Assembly: GCA_002633005.1 (NCBI GenBank)
Contig: NMRA01000027.1
Coordinates: 411,265-475,264, forward strand
Reading direction: 5' to 3'
Source of the DNA: Phoronis australis
Taxonomy: Eukaryota; Phoronida; Phoronidae
DNA length: 64,000 nucleotides
Position numbers and translations under genes: made by a program. The notes below the pieces were generated by a model. It saw nothing but the letters and a program-made list of their open reading frames with translations. It did no database searches and had not been told where the DNA came from. Of this stretch, positions 36,053 through 50,434 are shown one piece after another; positions within the stretch are counted from its first letter, which is position 1; each line of letters starts with the position of its first letter.

Positions 36053-37475
36053 TTAATTAGTTCTAAACAGGTTCAATTTTTTTTGTTTTATGTACAAATT
36101 TAGAGCCTGATAATTCAATTTAATCTGAAGCCTTGTCCTGGCATGTCCACTTGCTATCACAACTTTAGTTGGTTATTAAGGTATTCTTCATAGGCCTACA
36201 CTGATATCACGCCATGACACTTCATTGTGGCGATGGTCTCAGCATATGATGGAACCATTGACCACCACACACCTTTTGAAACCCAGGGGAAACACTGTAC
36301 TGGAGCAGCCGACCGAGTGCAGCTTGCTCTACATCTCAAAGACTCAAACTGGTGTCAAAATGGCCGCGGCAATGTGAACTTGCTCCGTGACAGTTAGGCT
36401 TACACACATATTTGTGCCCGATCAGCTGTTTATTGTTAATTGCTCCGCGACGACCGTCTCTCGGTGCAAATGTGGCTTGTGATATCAGTCAGTCGGCTAC
36501 GGTACGCGCCATATGGGATGAACGTGAAACTGGTAGATTTGGGTTAATAGGGTGTAGGATATCAATTGGTAACTTTTTCATGTAGCATGGTAATTACCCC
36601 CCCCACAAAGGGGCTGTGGGATAATAGTGTCTTAATTTCCCTGTTTGCACCAGTGGTTATAACTTTTTCTGCCCAAAAGGTTATAAATCTGAAAACTTTA
36701 AAGTGGAACCTGCACGCTAATTCCTTATCTCTGTGATTGCGTGGTCGAACTAGTTAGAAACACAAGATATGGGGATGATTTGAATATAAAGTAGGTTGAA
36801 AATTGCCAAATGTTTTTATGAACGAGTTTTGTGTCGAAAATGATCCACCGCAAATCACTGAACTGTGTCCAGTAGGTATCGTGACATGGTGTTGTAGAAT
36901 AATACTGCATGAAGCAGGCTATGTGAGCCCCCAAGGTATGTCATTAGTGCAAAGGTCACCTATTTGGAGAATGTTTTGTTTTCACATTTACAAGTTGTCA
37001 GTGAATACAACTGCACTTTGCTTAGCGTAGCCGATGTTCAAATAACGTTGTTTAGTTCCTGCTATACATTAGCATCGTTAGGAGAATGCGAATACATTTT
37101 TAAAACTGGTTGTAAAAGTTTTGACTATAGCATGAGCATAAACCTCTGAGGATGGGTTAGCTATTTGTGTGTTTGTTTGAACGCGGCAGTGCAAAAGTTA
37201 TAGAACTCAGTAGATGGCGCTGCTGTCAAATTTCGTTAGAGACAATTGCGCACCAAGTCACCAATTGGGTTGAATCGGAAAGCGATAGCACTGATGACTA
37301 GTGACTAAAAGCATGAACTAGGGTGACAACTATTTTAACTGTTGGTAAGAAGGGTAAGGATCACCAGGACAGTCCAACTATGGTAATAGTTATTAACTGA
37401 CTTAGTTGGCTTGAATGTAGCCAATGTTATCACAGTGTAATTACCCATGGATGGTAGGGGTTGTAAGATATTGGT

Positions 37476-37558
37476 GACTTGATGATGCAGTATTGTAATT
37501 ACCCACATATTGTAGGGATTTAAGTAACTTTATGATACATTATTGTAATTACCCTTGG
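37476..37558. repeat. Partial tandem repeat with TATTGTAATTACCC
   Basis: ATTGTAATTACCCA followed by GTAGGG-TT recurs within about 80 bases, with a third related site ending TTACCCTTGG. A further block at 37698-37750 repeats the 18-mer TGTGATTGTGTTCCGAGC about three times. Confidence 0.6.
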
Positions 37559-39081
37559 ATTCTATCACACCTGTTGTCTCGATTGTAATTTTATCAGCTT
37601 TTGTTTTGTGAGCCTACGTTAAGGTTTTAAACATTTGAACAGAGATTTTTGTTAAGTTTATTTGATTTTACAAAATCAACTTCTGGAAAGTCAAGTTGTG
37701 ATTGTGTTCCGAGCTGTAATTGTGTTCCGAGCTGTGATTGTGTTCCGCCCTCCTTAGATATTATCACTGTCTGTCTTTCTGAAATACCTGAAATGTGCTG
37801 TGAGGGATAGTCCTTTCTTCAGCTTTCCTGATCTTTCTTACAAATCTATTCCATTTGTATAGCCTCTGCTCCTGTGAAATGGCCAACTGACAATAATCTC
37901 TGTTTTCCTATCTCCTTAGCCAGTGAGTGTGTATAAACAGTGGCACAAAAGAGAGCACTGCCACAGTAGCAGTGCTGCAATGGGAATCTTACATATGTTG
38001 TGATCAGCTCCGACATTGTTTTGTTCATTGTACCTGCCCAACCTAAACAAGTGCCACCTACAGTAATGATTAGATTAAGCTGACATGAAATCTGTTTGCT
38101 GTTTCCCTTAGCTGTTTTCACTAACCCTGCTGTCATTGAAGTCAGACATCCTGAGCTTGTGATGGTTTTCTGATTTAGCCTTGTTCTTCAGTATAAGAGG
38201 ACAGAATAGCAGAATAATTTGGACTGCGGAGCCTCACTTGCAAGGCCTGATAGAGTCCTTTGTTCACTGGTTGACTATAAGGACTTTCACAGGAGTGTTG
38301 GTGCATAAATGGATTGGGGAGCGTTGGTCGGTATGAAAGGTTAAGTTCGATTCAGATCATAGCCATAAACTTGCGGGTCAATGCCCTGTCTAAGACAGGA
38401 GGTGGATGATTACCTGAGTAGTGGGTGTCTAAATTGAGAATTGGTTTAAAGTCGGGGGTGGGCAATTACCTGAGCAGTGGCTGCTTATGTTGAAATTTTG
38501 GTCGAACTGGATACGCGCGGGGTGTTCATTTGAGCACAGAATTTTTAGGTTCAGTCAAAGTGGCGCAACCCGACAACCACTAAGTTTCTCACGGCTCAAA
38601 CAGAAACAGGATTTCGACTTTGAACGGGTGATTTCGCGAGAACGTTGCTAAAAATTCAGATGTTTTCAAATTTTTTAGTGCGCTCCAAAATGTCATATTG
38701 CGGAACTTCGTGAAACTTAATGGCAGTCTACTTACCATATCAGCAGGTACTGTTTCGTATCAGTGAATGTGACTACATTACCTTTCCTTGATTCAAAACA
38801 TGGACGTTTCGTTCCGGAGCTGACCCAAAGTTTACAATTGCAACAAGACGGGGGGGTGTGCAACTTGTGCAAATAACTTCGTAGTTGGATCGAGGTTATT
38901 ACTTTGCACCACGGGTTTACCAATGTTGTCACCAAAAATGCAAGGTGGAGGGTGGAGGAAAAAATGGTGGTAAGAAGGCATTACTACACCATTACTAGGG
39001 CGTTTTGACTATTTTTTCTTTCACCAACAGCCGAAACACTGGGGTGGTGGTAATAAAAAGCTATAAGTGGGAAAATTGTTT

Positions 39082-39205
39082 TTTCCAAAATCAGAGCAAC
39101 GGATTAGTAACTTAATGGTCAAGTTTAAAAAAAATTGACAAGTTTCCCAAAATCAGAGCAACGGATTAGTAACTTAACGGTCAAGTTTAAAAAAAATTGA
39201 CAAGT
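39082..39205. repeat. 62-bp tandem duplication
   Basis: CCAAAATCAGAGCAACGGAT at 39085 recurs at 39147. The copies differ by only one base over about 60, suggesting a recent duplication. Confidence 0.9.
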
Positions 39206-41079
39206 AGGGTGCATATGATCAACAATTAACTGTCACTTATGATTACTAAATGGTTATCGGTTTCAGCTGGCGAGTGTTCACCATGTGCCCATCTAGTACA
39301 CTGTTGCCTAGCAACAGCATCTCATCTTGACAACCCCTGCTCGTGTGCATCCACCAAGTTTGGCATCTCGCTGGGAGGTTGTGAGGCACCTGATCTTCTT
39401 GGCTACTTTTAGTGTAACTTACACACTCATCAAACAACTTTTTCATAACTTTGGTGTTGTTCAGGAAGCGAACAATTTGTCAGAATTTTAAAAGTGATTT
39501 TTCAGTGACAAGAACTGATTGGTCCTAACTGTAATTGGTGAAAAATGCTGCACTTGAAACGAGAAAGATGTACAGGAAAATAATAAGTCTAATTTCAAAG
39601 TTTTATGGTCATGTCGCCCTAAGTTAAAACTGCAGTGCAAATGCAGAGCAGACTGCTGTATCTCCTATAAACATCATCAGGGTGTGATGTAAACCGACAG
39701 ATGTAGCGTTGCTAAGCAACCGTGATGATGGCATGTGGGTACCAAGTGTTTTCCATCTTGTATTGCGCCTGCTCACTAAGTTAGTTGCTGGGTCATGTTG
39801 TATTACGTATTGGTCAAATTCACTGGACACTAACTATTGATTTCTCTGCAATTGGTGGCCTGTTCTCCCTAACCAAAGCACATAACATCTACAGGGTAAG
39901 TTTTTTCCCAACTTCCAAAATCTAAATTTAACGTAGGACACAGGATTGGCTGGTGAAAGTTTTGTGACAACAGCTTATCTTTCGGCGGCCATTTTGGGCC
40001 AACAAAACAGGATGTGTACTTAGGGCTATGTTGTTCTCTTGCCAGTAATTCTTTTGTACTTATCTGGAATGGCTAATGAAAAAATATCTGATAATTATAG
40101 AAATGGGTATTAGTCAGATCTGATATCATTATCTCATTAAGTGCACCTAATGTTGGCTTGGTATTGAAAAGTCTAAATAAGTGAAGTTATAATTGGTGGT
40201 ATCTGAATGTCCTTGGATGAGTTTTAGTTCAACCGTGAACTGTAGGCCCTGCAGATGTTATAGAGTAAAGATATCAAGTTCAGCAGGCTGTATTGTGTGC
40301 TCAGCTCTGTCTTAATACACTCTACTTACAGATGGTGTAGACGTGCAGCAGCTTTTGCTAATTGATGTATAAGTTTGGAAGCTGGGTTCATCATAATAAC
40401 TTTTTCCCAACGAATTTCAGCAAAATAACTGTTGTCGTTATAATACTTAAATTTTGCATTAAGATCAGTGTTAATTTTTTTCTTAAATTCTGAGAGGAGA
40501 GAAATTGGTTGTCATATTGCTTGGTGTGAATCCTATCACATGTTTATCTTGTATTTTCCCACAGCTATAAAACACTTAACTACCCATTTGAAGCATATTA
40601 AAATTGTGTCACCTTATCTTTAAATAGTACATAATAGAACGTTGGACGCAGAGCCAACGAAAGATCAGAAAGTACAACAAGATTACTGATTTAGGTAGAT
40701 TTTGTCCCGCACAATTACAATCCATTTTTGGTCTTGCCTGCTATGCTCTAATTGGGCTACACTAAAGTTTTCTCTTATTCAAACAAAAATTATCGACAAA
40801 ATTACCATTTTCGTGTGTTTCAAAATCTCTGCATGCAAAAAATAATTGTGTTTTGGTAAAGACTGCTGTTATACTAATGTGATAAAATAATAAAATAAAA
40901 AGTTTTCTTCTTGTTAACTTTTGTTGGAAATTTTTGTCTTGATATTTCAGTGTTGTGCCATATTGTGCACTTAACTGAAATAATTAGCTGTACTTTAACA
41001 ATTAAAGACTCCCTAAGGTTATGCAGGACCATATCACCAAGTCATGTGTGTAATCAAATATCAACGTACGGTAACTATT

Positions 41080-41500
41080 AGTCCTGTTTAGACATCAACT
41101 TTTGGCCCGGCGCAACTGACACGGAGCAAAGTGACCCGTGTCAAGCGGCCATTTACACATACAACTCGCTAACTGGGGCAAGACGGAAATTAAAGGCTGG
41201 AGAGACTGGATCGCACATGCGCAGGTTTACAAATGACGAGAGTTTGCAGAGACAAAGAACCGTACGTAGGTCATTGCACAAGCGCAGTAGAGATGATCCT
41301 TTCCGCCTTACTCCAGTTTCGCGTTTAGACTTATAATTGTCACGGCGCACGATGTTCGGGCGCAAATTACTCTACCTCAAAAACGGGTCTCACAAATTTG
41401 TCACCGCGGTGTCAAGTTGCGCCGTGTCAGTCCCTTTACGCACTGGAACAACTTGTTCCGTGTCAGCTGATCCGTGTCAACAGTAAGTGTAAACAGCACT
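41080..41500. mobile_element. Miniature inverted-repeat element with AGTCCTGTTTA ends
   Basis: The left end AGTCCTGTTTAGACATCAAC faces a right end which, read inward, is AGTGCTGTTTACACTTACTG. Both continue with TTG and a GACACGG/CCCGG segment. Subterminal GGCGCAACTGACACGG and GTTGCGCCGTGTCAG are also inverted. It has higher CpG than its surroundings and no coding capacity. Confidence 0.6.
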
Positions 41501-44500
41501 ATAGATTTTAACTTGGCAAAAATGCACATTTTCTCAAAGTAAAACACCTGTAGAAATTGCTTTTTAACTTTATATCACTCCCCCGTGAATTGGGATGCAT
41601 GACCATGTCTTTTCAGTAAAATTTAGTAAGAAAGAAAGGTACATTTATAACAAAGGAACAGTATCAATAACACAACCAAATTTCGCTTGATATTAATTTT
41701 GAAGATGAAATCTCAAGAATGCTGTTAGAATTTTGTAGAAATCATACTCTGTTTCATTTTGTCAGAAATTGACAGTGGGTTTGTTTAAAAGGTAGCCATG
41801 CTTTAAGATTGTGCGTTGATGGAGAGAGAATGATTAAATCCACTAATAAATTAATATTTATTCTGACACATTATATGTAGCTTTTGAGATTTTTCAGAGA
41901 AATCGTGTAAATCCTATTTTGATAGCATACAAAAGGGAAACTCTTTTATGTAGTCCTAACAGGAGTACACAAAGCACAATACGTGCGGAAGTTTCACGTG
42001 AATCTGATCAGCCGTTTCCGAGATCTGATGTTCCTAAGTTAGCCAAATTTAGACCCGTGGTTGCTACTACAGATAAATTTGAAATGTGGGACAAGAAAGT
42101 GTCTAAATATCATGTCTGTACTGTGAGTCCAACACTTCAAGTCCTGCCAGCCCTTTGACCACTCTGGTTATCTTCCTCTGTTGTACCTATTTGCATGGCA
42201 TTCCAAGTGGGGTGTCACATCTGATAAGTGCACAGGAGAAACTGAATTGTTTGTAGCTTGCCAGTCAATGCACCTTATCATCCAATGCACATGCTTGTCA
42301 ACTGTTTTGTCCATGTGATAATGGTTATCACTGTCATGATAACAGTAGTCAATTGTTTGTAGTGAACAATTCTCACTTCCATTTTGCTTTGAGCAAAAGT
42401 GGTACTCCAGTTCACTCATGGCAGTTCCATTGCACTCTGCAACAAATGCTGATGATAGTCGTTTTGTCGGCTGTTGTCTGATTTATTATAAAGTCCTTTG
42501 TTCATTTTCAACACATGAACACTGCAAGGTTACGTGGTGCTCAGAATAGTCACTTCCTTATCAGTTTACAAATTTTTAATAATTCCACCAGAGTGCATGA
42601 AATAGTCAGATTGTGCTGCTGGTTATAACTATATATTTGTTAATAACAGCCGATTTCAAAATCTGATGGAAACAATGCAACATGTTCTACAACTGAAAAG
42701 GCTCATGAACTTATTAGTCAAGTAATAAAACTGTAATTACAAATGTGTTGTTCATTAACATTTCAATCCCATTGATTTGACTCAGTTTGTGCCTATGAAG
42801 ACTTATGCTGGTTGTATATTGACTGTGTTGCCATACCAACAACACGTTGTCATGGTATTAAAGGGGTTGCAGGTGGTGGCTCAGCAGGACCAGCATGAGA
42901 TGGGGCCAGCTCAGTCATGTGTTGTTAACTGCATTCAACTTCAAATCTCTTTGTCCCCATTATGCCAATGCAAATTGTTGATGGATGACTTTTTAAACAC
43001 TAATTTGCTTTGAATAGATATCTTGTTAGTACTTCTGATTTTCCATCTCCGGTTTGGACATTAGCAAAGTGCAGGCCAGCTTCTTGGTTTTGCTAGAATC
43101 ACAAGTCTAATGGGTTTGGATGCTTGTTTCAATTTGCCCACCCATCTTAGAAGGTGTTTCCACAGAATAATTAAAAAAATCAGTCACAGATCTCTCCCAC
43201 ACGTCAAGAGTATGGAAGTGTTTACAAGCCACCAAACCCTACTGATTTGTGATGAAATTTTCATGTAACAGGCTTGAATATTTCATAAAATTTTTGAAAA
43301 TCATACCTCTCACCACTTTTGACCTCTCGACCTATACTCAATGGTAAACTTGTAGTCATGAGTGTATCTGAATAAGACCCCCATTCTGATAGGACAATTA
43401 CATAATCTGGCTATTTGATGGCATGCTAAACCTTTTGACCTTATTTTACCATTAACTTTTTTGGAAAGCGTGGAAAGTCGCGGAAAATCTTAAAATTTAA
43501 GCCTTTTTTTCATGAGTTCAACAACTCGAGTTGGCAAGTGAAGCCAGTTGAGCTGTAGTCTGCACCTTCAGTCATGAGGTCGCATTTGGTGAGCTGGTAC
43601 CATTGTGGTATTCAACATATCAGATGCTACATGGGATTTTCTAGCTAGCCAGCCGCGAGCTGTATGGCAATAGTACCTTATCTGAACAGTCCCAGGTCAC
43701 TGAATTAGGTGCTTCCACTTTGAGTTCCAATTTCAACTGTTCCATTGAATTTTGTTTAAAATCATTATTTGAAGGCTCTATATGCCATTTTCTGCAGTGT
43801 CTGACCAAAACACGATTTTTTGACAATTTCATGAAAATAGGACTTTAAAATACCTAGCATATAGATGTTGAGTATTTTCATTTTCACCAACTGCCATAGT
43901 TATGATTAGCACTAAATGTTAAATATCTGGTCATGTCCTTGTCACTATACCATGAGCATATGACAAGGATTAGCCCAAGTCCTCCTTAGATAACCTTTCT
44001 GTTATTATCATTCCTCAGTATAACGTTGCCGTGGCTTCCCCAGCTATAAGGACCTTCACAGTCAAACAGTCACTATGATTTCAGAAACAGTAGATTCAAC
44101 TTAAAAAATCTACACATCTGACAATATCAGGTATGGTAAAATCTCTAGTTTGGTACACTCTATGGCTGTCAGTTGAAATTTTATTGAATCAATTTTCATG
44201 TAATGCGTAGCGCGAAATCTAATCTTTTTCCTTGTTCAAGTTTAAAACCTTATCATCAGACAATGTTTTGAAAAATAATGTGCGTATTCCCAGCAATGTT
44301 AGAAACCTTTGAAAAATATAAAAAGGTCAATTATTATTCTATTATTTTTGTCGGAAATTAGTGAGTTATTAGTGATGTTCTGCCTTGCACTCTTTCTTTT
44401 AAAACTGTGTGTCAGTTTACTGCACACTTTAAGGTGTAGTTTGCTGTCGGAACAAAACAATTTGATGCTATCTAATGATTAAGGGAACATGCCTCTGATG

Positions 44501-47500
44501 CTCAATCAACTTCTTGTTCAACCTTGAAGAAATAATCACAGGTATTTTTTTCAAAAATTAAGCGATTTTTGGGATTGGTGGCTTTTTGTAATTAACAAAA
44601 TTCCTCATTCATGTGTTAATTAGACTATGTTGGTTGTTTGTTCTTGTTGATCTTTGTTGTCTACGAGGCATCAAACAGTACTTCACAAGTTTACTCATCA
44701 TCTCGTTAGCGCGGGAAGATTAGTCAGATAATACAGGTAATTGGCTCTTCATGTAGCCTGGTGAAATTAGCAATGTATTATTGAACTAAAATAACCTCTG
44801 TTTCACCGACTTGTGTGCTTGTTTGTTTTGAATTCGTAAATGACCATTAGTTCTGATCTGTTGTAGTGATGTTTCTATTTTGTTTTGTCATTAAGCTCAT
44901 TCTTTACAATGTTTCTATAATTACTTGGAACATCATTTTTGTTCAAAATTTCATTTTTTCTTGGTAACAGTTTTTAAAGTCAAAGTTTCTCCTCATATCC
45001 ATGTATTACTACATATCTTTACCCAATATACTCTCAAGTTTTTTTGAATATGAAAGGCTTTGTTAGTCCCTGAGCGTGATTAGTCTTTCAGAACTGTTCT
45101 TATGTTTTCTGCTAAGCCCCCTTCAGATTGCCAGCTAGTATTCATTGGTGATGGTTTTCCATCCAAGATCAGGACATTGATTTTACTCATTTGTTTTGCA
45201 CACATGAATGCCGCAGTGAGGTCTGTTTTAAGCCTGTTTTAAGTTTTGGAAAGTCTGTTTGACCTATTGGCTCATCTCTTGGTTATGACTAAATGGATTG
45301 CTTGTGGTTGTATTAACTTGCCTGTTGGCATGGCGATGCATATGTTGCCTGGGGAACATTATGCTGTAAAGATCGCTGTAATTACAGTGGTGGATTTACT
45401 TGGAGTCAGGCCAGGACAGTCTCTTGTTGCTTCAGATGTCTCTCTGGCCTCAGCTATGGTAGGACCTGCTCTACAATGGAACCTATCTGGTCACTGACTT
45501 AGACTGTCTTTGTTTCTTGGTTTGTGACTGGCAGCCTTTCATGCTGGTCATTCAGTCAGGACTCTTTGTGTTATTGTTTTCACCATTCACTGAATACAGA
45601 CAATGGCTGTAGTGATTTTAATAAGAGACTGTTCAAACAGGGACAGATGTTACTGTCTGGGATTGTGTCTATGGAGGTCTTCTGTGCAACTAACAGAATT
45701 TGTTGGGTGGAATTGAAGAATTGCAGTGCAATGTTGGTGGTGGTATTTGAGCAAGGGATTAAACACAGGGCTTCTGTTGACTCTGATGATTATTTTAATA
45801 CATAACTAATGGATGTAGTGATGTTACTGCTCTAATACATCATTTACATGGTTGTTGTTATGACAAAAGGGTGAACATGCTCTTTGTGTTCAGACTGACA
45901 AGCTTATTGGTACTTCATTCTGTGGGTACCCATGCAGTAAGTTCAAACTCAATAGAAATTGTAATATTCAGGAACGTGTTCAACTGTTGATTCTGTGAGG
46001 ATTTATAGGTCAAAAGCCTGGCCAGACTGCACGGGGGCGCAAGCGACAGGATTTCATCCGCGATCAGTTGTAACAGTTAAATTTTTGTTGCAGTCTGCTC
46101 ACTGTTGCCATGGAGATCAGGGTGTTAAGCAGTGTTTCCGTTTACCTATAAATATCGATATTTTACAGAAATTTTACATCTCTGCCAGCCCCTGGGACCA
46201 TCGAAATATTTGCGCTATTACATTGATTGAAACCAATCTGCACGAACCTGTTAAATTGTGCAAATTTGAGCATTTGTTTCTCTTAAAACAATCAACTGCT
46301 GAGCCAGAAAGTCACCCTGGTCACCAATGACATTTGAAATGTGAAGTACGCTGACTCGAAGTTCAAAGGATTAGGCATTACTGTGAGGCTAGTTACCGAC
46401 GTGAAAGCTAAATCTGCACTCGCATGTGTTTGAGTATCTGAGTAGGCACGTTGTTCAAATTTTTGCAAATCAACTGAGTGAAAAATTTCCATGAGTATTT
46501 GTGTGTCCAGGCCGAATGATTTTTCTAATTTTGGTCACTATTCAATTACTAGTTCTACATAAAATAAAAAGCCTTTAATTGTAATTCAATTATTGTGTGA
46601 TTTGAGTTTGGTCCTTTGGTACTGAATACCGTACGTGCCCTATATTGACAAAAAGTGGGGTTGTTGCAAAAATGTCGGGTGATCTGATGCTTGCTTGGCA
46701 TCAAATGATAAGTAATTATAAATATATGGAAAAATACGTCAGTCACAAAATGTCGCGCGTAGAGCCCCTTTTATTTCGGCTTTGGCCAGGATTTGGTTCC
46801 TAAAATTACGAAAGAATTTTTTGAAGCTTAAATTTGTTGTGTAGTGTTGAGATGACCGGGCCATTCTCAAAGCACTGTAGAAAATGCTAATAGTCTGATG
46901 TCCTTGGGGTCCACTGCCGCTGTCGACGACTGTATAAAATAATTGCAGGTAGTCTGGTGCCAGATGTGTGTGGGCCGCTCAGGTGGGCCCAGTGCACTGT
47001 TCACCTGGAACCATTTGTATGCTTCATTTATATAATGATTACCGTAACTCCCGAAATTGCTGAGGTTAAATGACTGGGGATTTTCTTCAGGAACCAGAAT
47101 TTGATCAACCAGTCGGTCCTCTGGACCCTGCTTCTGCGGAACCATTGATGGAGTATGGCCTTATCTAGTCATCTTTCCATCATTTCACTGATTGAGTCAC
47201 GGCACCACCAGCTGTAGAAATCAATAGTTTTTCCTAAACCACCATCAAAGACTTCTCATCTTTAGATATTTGCCCATGGCTGGCTGCACCACTTAAATGG
47301 CTAGAGATTAAGGCTGACCTTGATATTCATCGACTAATTAGTGACACAATTGGATTAGATACCTTGGCATTCCTTAGCATCAAGGTATGCATGGTTATCT
47401 AGATGGAGTTAAATATTTCTGCTTAGTGGTTTATGTATGTTTAATAATTTTCCCTGTGATGAAACATTCACGTTTTCTCAAAGTTCTTTCCTAATGGTAA

Positions 47501-49486
47501 ACATAGTTACATTTTGCCTTACTAAAGTCTAGTTATCTTTAGCAAGTACTACAATATAAAGTGTGAATCTGGCAAAAGAAGTATTCCACATTTAATACTT
47601 TTAGTCATTTTCCTACCTGACTAGGACTGGGTGTTATTAAAACTGGCTGTTAGTCACTTGAATATAAGTTGGGTTTTGTATGTTTTGGAAGCTTAACATT
47701 TTATGAGATGCATTTACAAAGTCAGAAGGACTTGTTCGGAAATCTCTGTTGCATTTAATTGGGGATGGGCGTTACGCCAGGCATGGGCATTTGAAAGTGA
47801 ACATTTGGACATTTCAGGAGTGGAGATTAACCTGGAGTTTCCTCATGCTTTCAGCACACTGTTCAATTGCTCAGGGGACCCCCTTTTAGATTTTTTTGTT
47901 CATTGGCTAAGCATGTCAACAGGAGTGACATCTGATGTTAGGTTGTTTCCATGGAACTTTCACAACAAATCTCATCAACTTGGGGATTACCATCCTACTT
48001 TGTGTTGACATAAGGTAGTTCTCCAAGGTACCGTAGGGTAGCCTGCAGAGAGGTGACATAGCTGTTATACTTCCTGAGGGGAACTTTTTCCTGGTCTATC
48101 AATTTTTGGTTTTCTCTAACTTTACCATACACAACACCATCCAGTTATAAATCAACTGTTCCTGTTTTTTCAAGTGACAATCTCACTTAAAAAATTGAGT
48201 CGCATGTAGTAATGTTTCACTTTTCTGTCAGATAAGGCTGTTATACGTCTTCAAATAGCTGTCTGTCTAGGTTTAACCAAGAAACTATCCCCATGTCATG
48301 AGTTGTAGTTTCTATGATAAAACTGTTATGGACTGTCATACACATTGCAGTTTGGAGAAAAACTCATATTTGGCTTTATTTGTAGGCCTCAAATTAGTGA
48401 TTTTCGTTGCACTCATTTAGGGCTATAATTTGTAGATCCTGTCAACCCATACTTTGGTTGCCATGGTAATAACTGCTCATCAAATGAGCTTTGTTCTATT
48501 TACATTTCTGCTGCTCTGTTTGTATTAGGAATTCAAAATCAAATTAGTCTGACTCATAGGCCGGTAATTTAGATGATCAGCTAGTGTTCATATCCTGAAC
48601 AAATGTCATTTTCCACAGTCAATGGTGCATTTCACTGTCAGGTGATTTGTGGGTTAATTTCACTCTTAGTAAATCCTAAAGTGTATTGCCAGTGTATTGG
48701 TTGAAATCTGTCTGTGTATTCCATGGTTTTTCACTTCACTGCAACTAAAACCATGAATTATTTTGTCAAATACAGCAAGTATTTCATTTAGAAAAGCAGG
48801 TCTTAATCTCATTTCCCAGAGTTCAATTGGAATGCAGTTTCAAACATTTTTGACAAATCTTTGGAATGCTGTAACTGCGTCACAAAGATGAAGCGACACA
48901 ATAGTTTCTTTTGTAAAATACAACAATTCATTATAATTAGTATTTTTTCACCAGTGCCGTTACATATGAAATATTGGCAAAAATTGCTTGTTTTAATTTT
49001 GTGTAGAATTGCAATGCTCGTTGCTTAAAATAACGTTAACTCGCCTATTGCTACCTGACAAAATTCTCTTGTTGATAAATGGGCAACAAGCTCGCTAAAA
49101 CAAAGAAGCCCCCTACTGGCTGGTGCTGTAGTCCAGTCGTCTTCACAAATGATGGGCACTTTTAGAAAAAGTCTCATTTGACTGGAAACATAGTCGTTAA
49201 CATTCAGAAATGAAAAAGTTAGACATCTCGAACTATACCAGTGTCAAGGATCGAATTTCCCTCTGGCGTCTTTTTTAGGCAGACGGGAAAATAGGGATAG
49301 ATCGTGTACACAATGGTGATGACCGATACCCCATTCAGCTCTTACCTTAGAACCCAGCAGGCCAGCGGACAATTGAAACACCTCGTGCATGTATCATGGT
49401 TGGGCCTTGTCAATTTTCAATGTGCAGTTCTGACTGTCCTATGTTAATTAACTTCCTGTGGTAGTTTAAGCGCGAGATCAGACGCC

Positions 49487-49627
49487 CGTTCAGTAACGCT
49501 AGGACCTCGCTAAAAATCAAGACTTCGCGAGATTACGTGAGATATTGCTGTATATTTTACATAAGAACACGTGACCTTGACTAGATTTTAGCTAGGTCCT
49601 AGTGTAGGTCCTAGCGTCTACTGAACG
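49487..49627. mobile_element. Miniature inverted-repeat element, copy 2 (GTTCAGTAA ends)
   Basis: The left end CGTTCAGTAACGCTAGGACC and the right end, read inward CGTTCAGTAGACGCTAGGAC, are near-perfect inverted repeats about 140 bp apart. The interior matches 33519-33643. Confidence 0.75.
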
Positions 49628-50142
49628 CACACCAGATGTGTGCTGATGGTAAGGGATAGCTGGTTTCAGGAAATAAATAGGTTGTATTTGTGAAATGCAT
49701 AATTCAGTGGGACAGAATATTCACATCCATAATTTTAATGAGACAAATGTTCACATTCCTATTTCAGTCGGTTTTGGAAAGTGGGGAATAAGAATTCCAT
49801 CCAGCGTTAACCTGAATGAGTATGGCTTGTTTACGATGAGTAACAATGGTGTTGTTGTTTGCCCTAATTTGTCTTCAACTAAAGTATTTTTGATGTTATT
49901 ATGTTTTTACTATGTTTTTTGTGATATCTTAAGATAGCTGTAAACATTAGGCATACACCCAAACAGGTTAAATTTGTGACAATGATAGTTCATTTCATGT
50001 GTTGTTTAAACTGAATAAAAGTTGTCTTGGTTTCTGAAGTAATGACATATTGATGGGTCATCAATGGACCATGAACAGAAGCCATATGTTAACCTGGATA
50101 ATGTCCAGGTTGTAAGCAGTGTAGACCTGGAGCTATGAGGAT

Positions 50143-50434
50143 CAACATGTTGTTGTGTACTGCCAACATGTTGTTGTGTGCTGCCAGCATGTTGTGTACT
50201 GCCAACATGTTGTTGTGTTCTGCCAACATGTTGTTGTGTTCTGCCAACATGTTGTTTATGTTCTGCCAACATGTTGTGTACTGCCAACATGTTGTTGTGT
50301 TCTGCCAACAAGTTGGGTACTGCCAACATGTTGTGTACTGCCAACATGTTGTTGTGCTCTGCCAACATGTTGTGTACTGCCAACATGTTGTTGTGTACTG
50401 GCAACATGTTGTTGTGTACTGCCAACATGTCTTG
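50143..50434. repeat. 18/21-bp minisatellite built on the palindrome CAACATGTTG
   Basis: Fourteen units plus a partial one. Each is CAACATGTTG followed by (TTG)TGTACTGC or a close variant, in 21-bp or 18-bp length depending on an extra TTG. The ten-base palindrome is intact in about 12 of the 15. Unit lengths divisible by three keep frames open on both strands, giving spurious open reading frames of 97-144 codons. Confidence 0.92.

Noticed and set aside
45246-46330. Several plus-strand frames of 83-111 codons
   Set aside because: Composition and lack of motifs fit chance frames. No acceptor and donor pairs with consistent phase were found.
47703-48008. 101-codon plus-strand frame
   Set aside because: No family resemblance and no splice partners; treated as chance.
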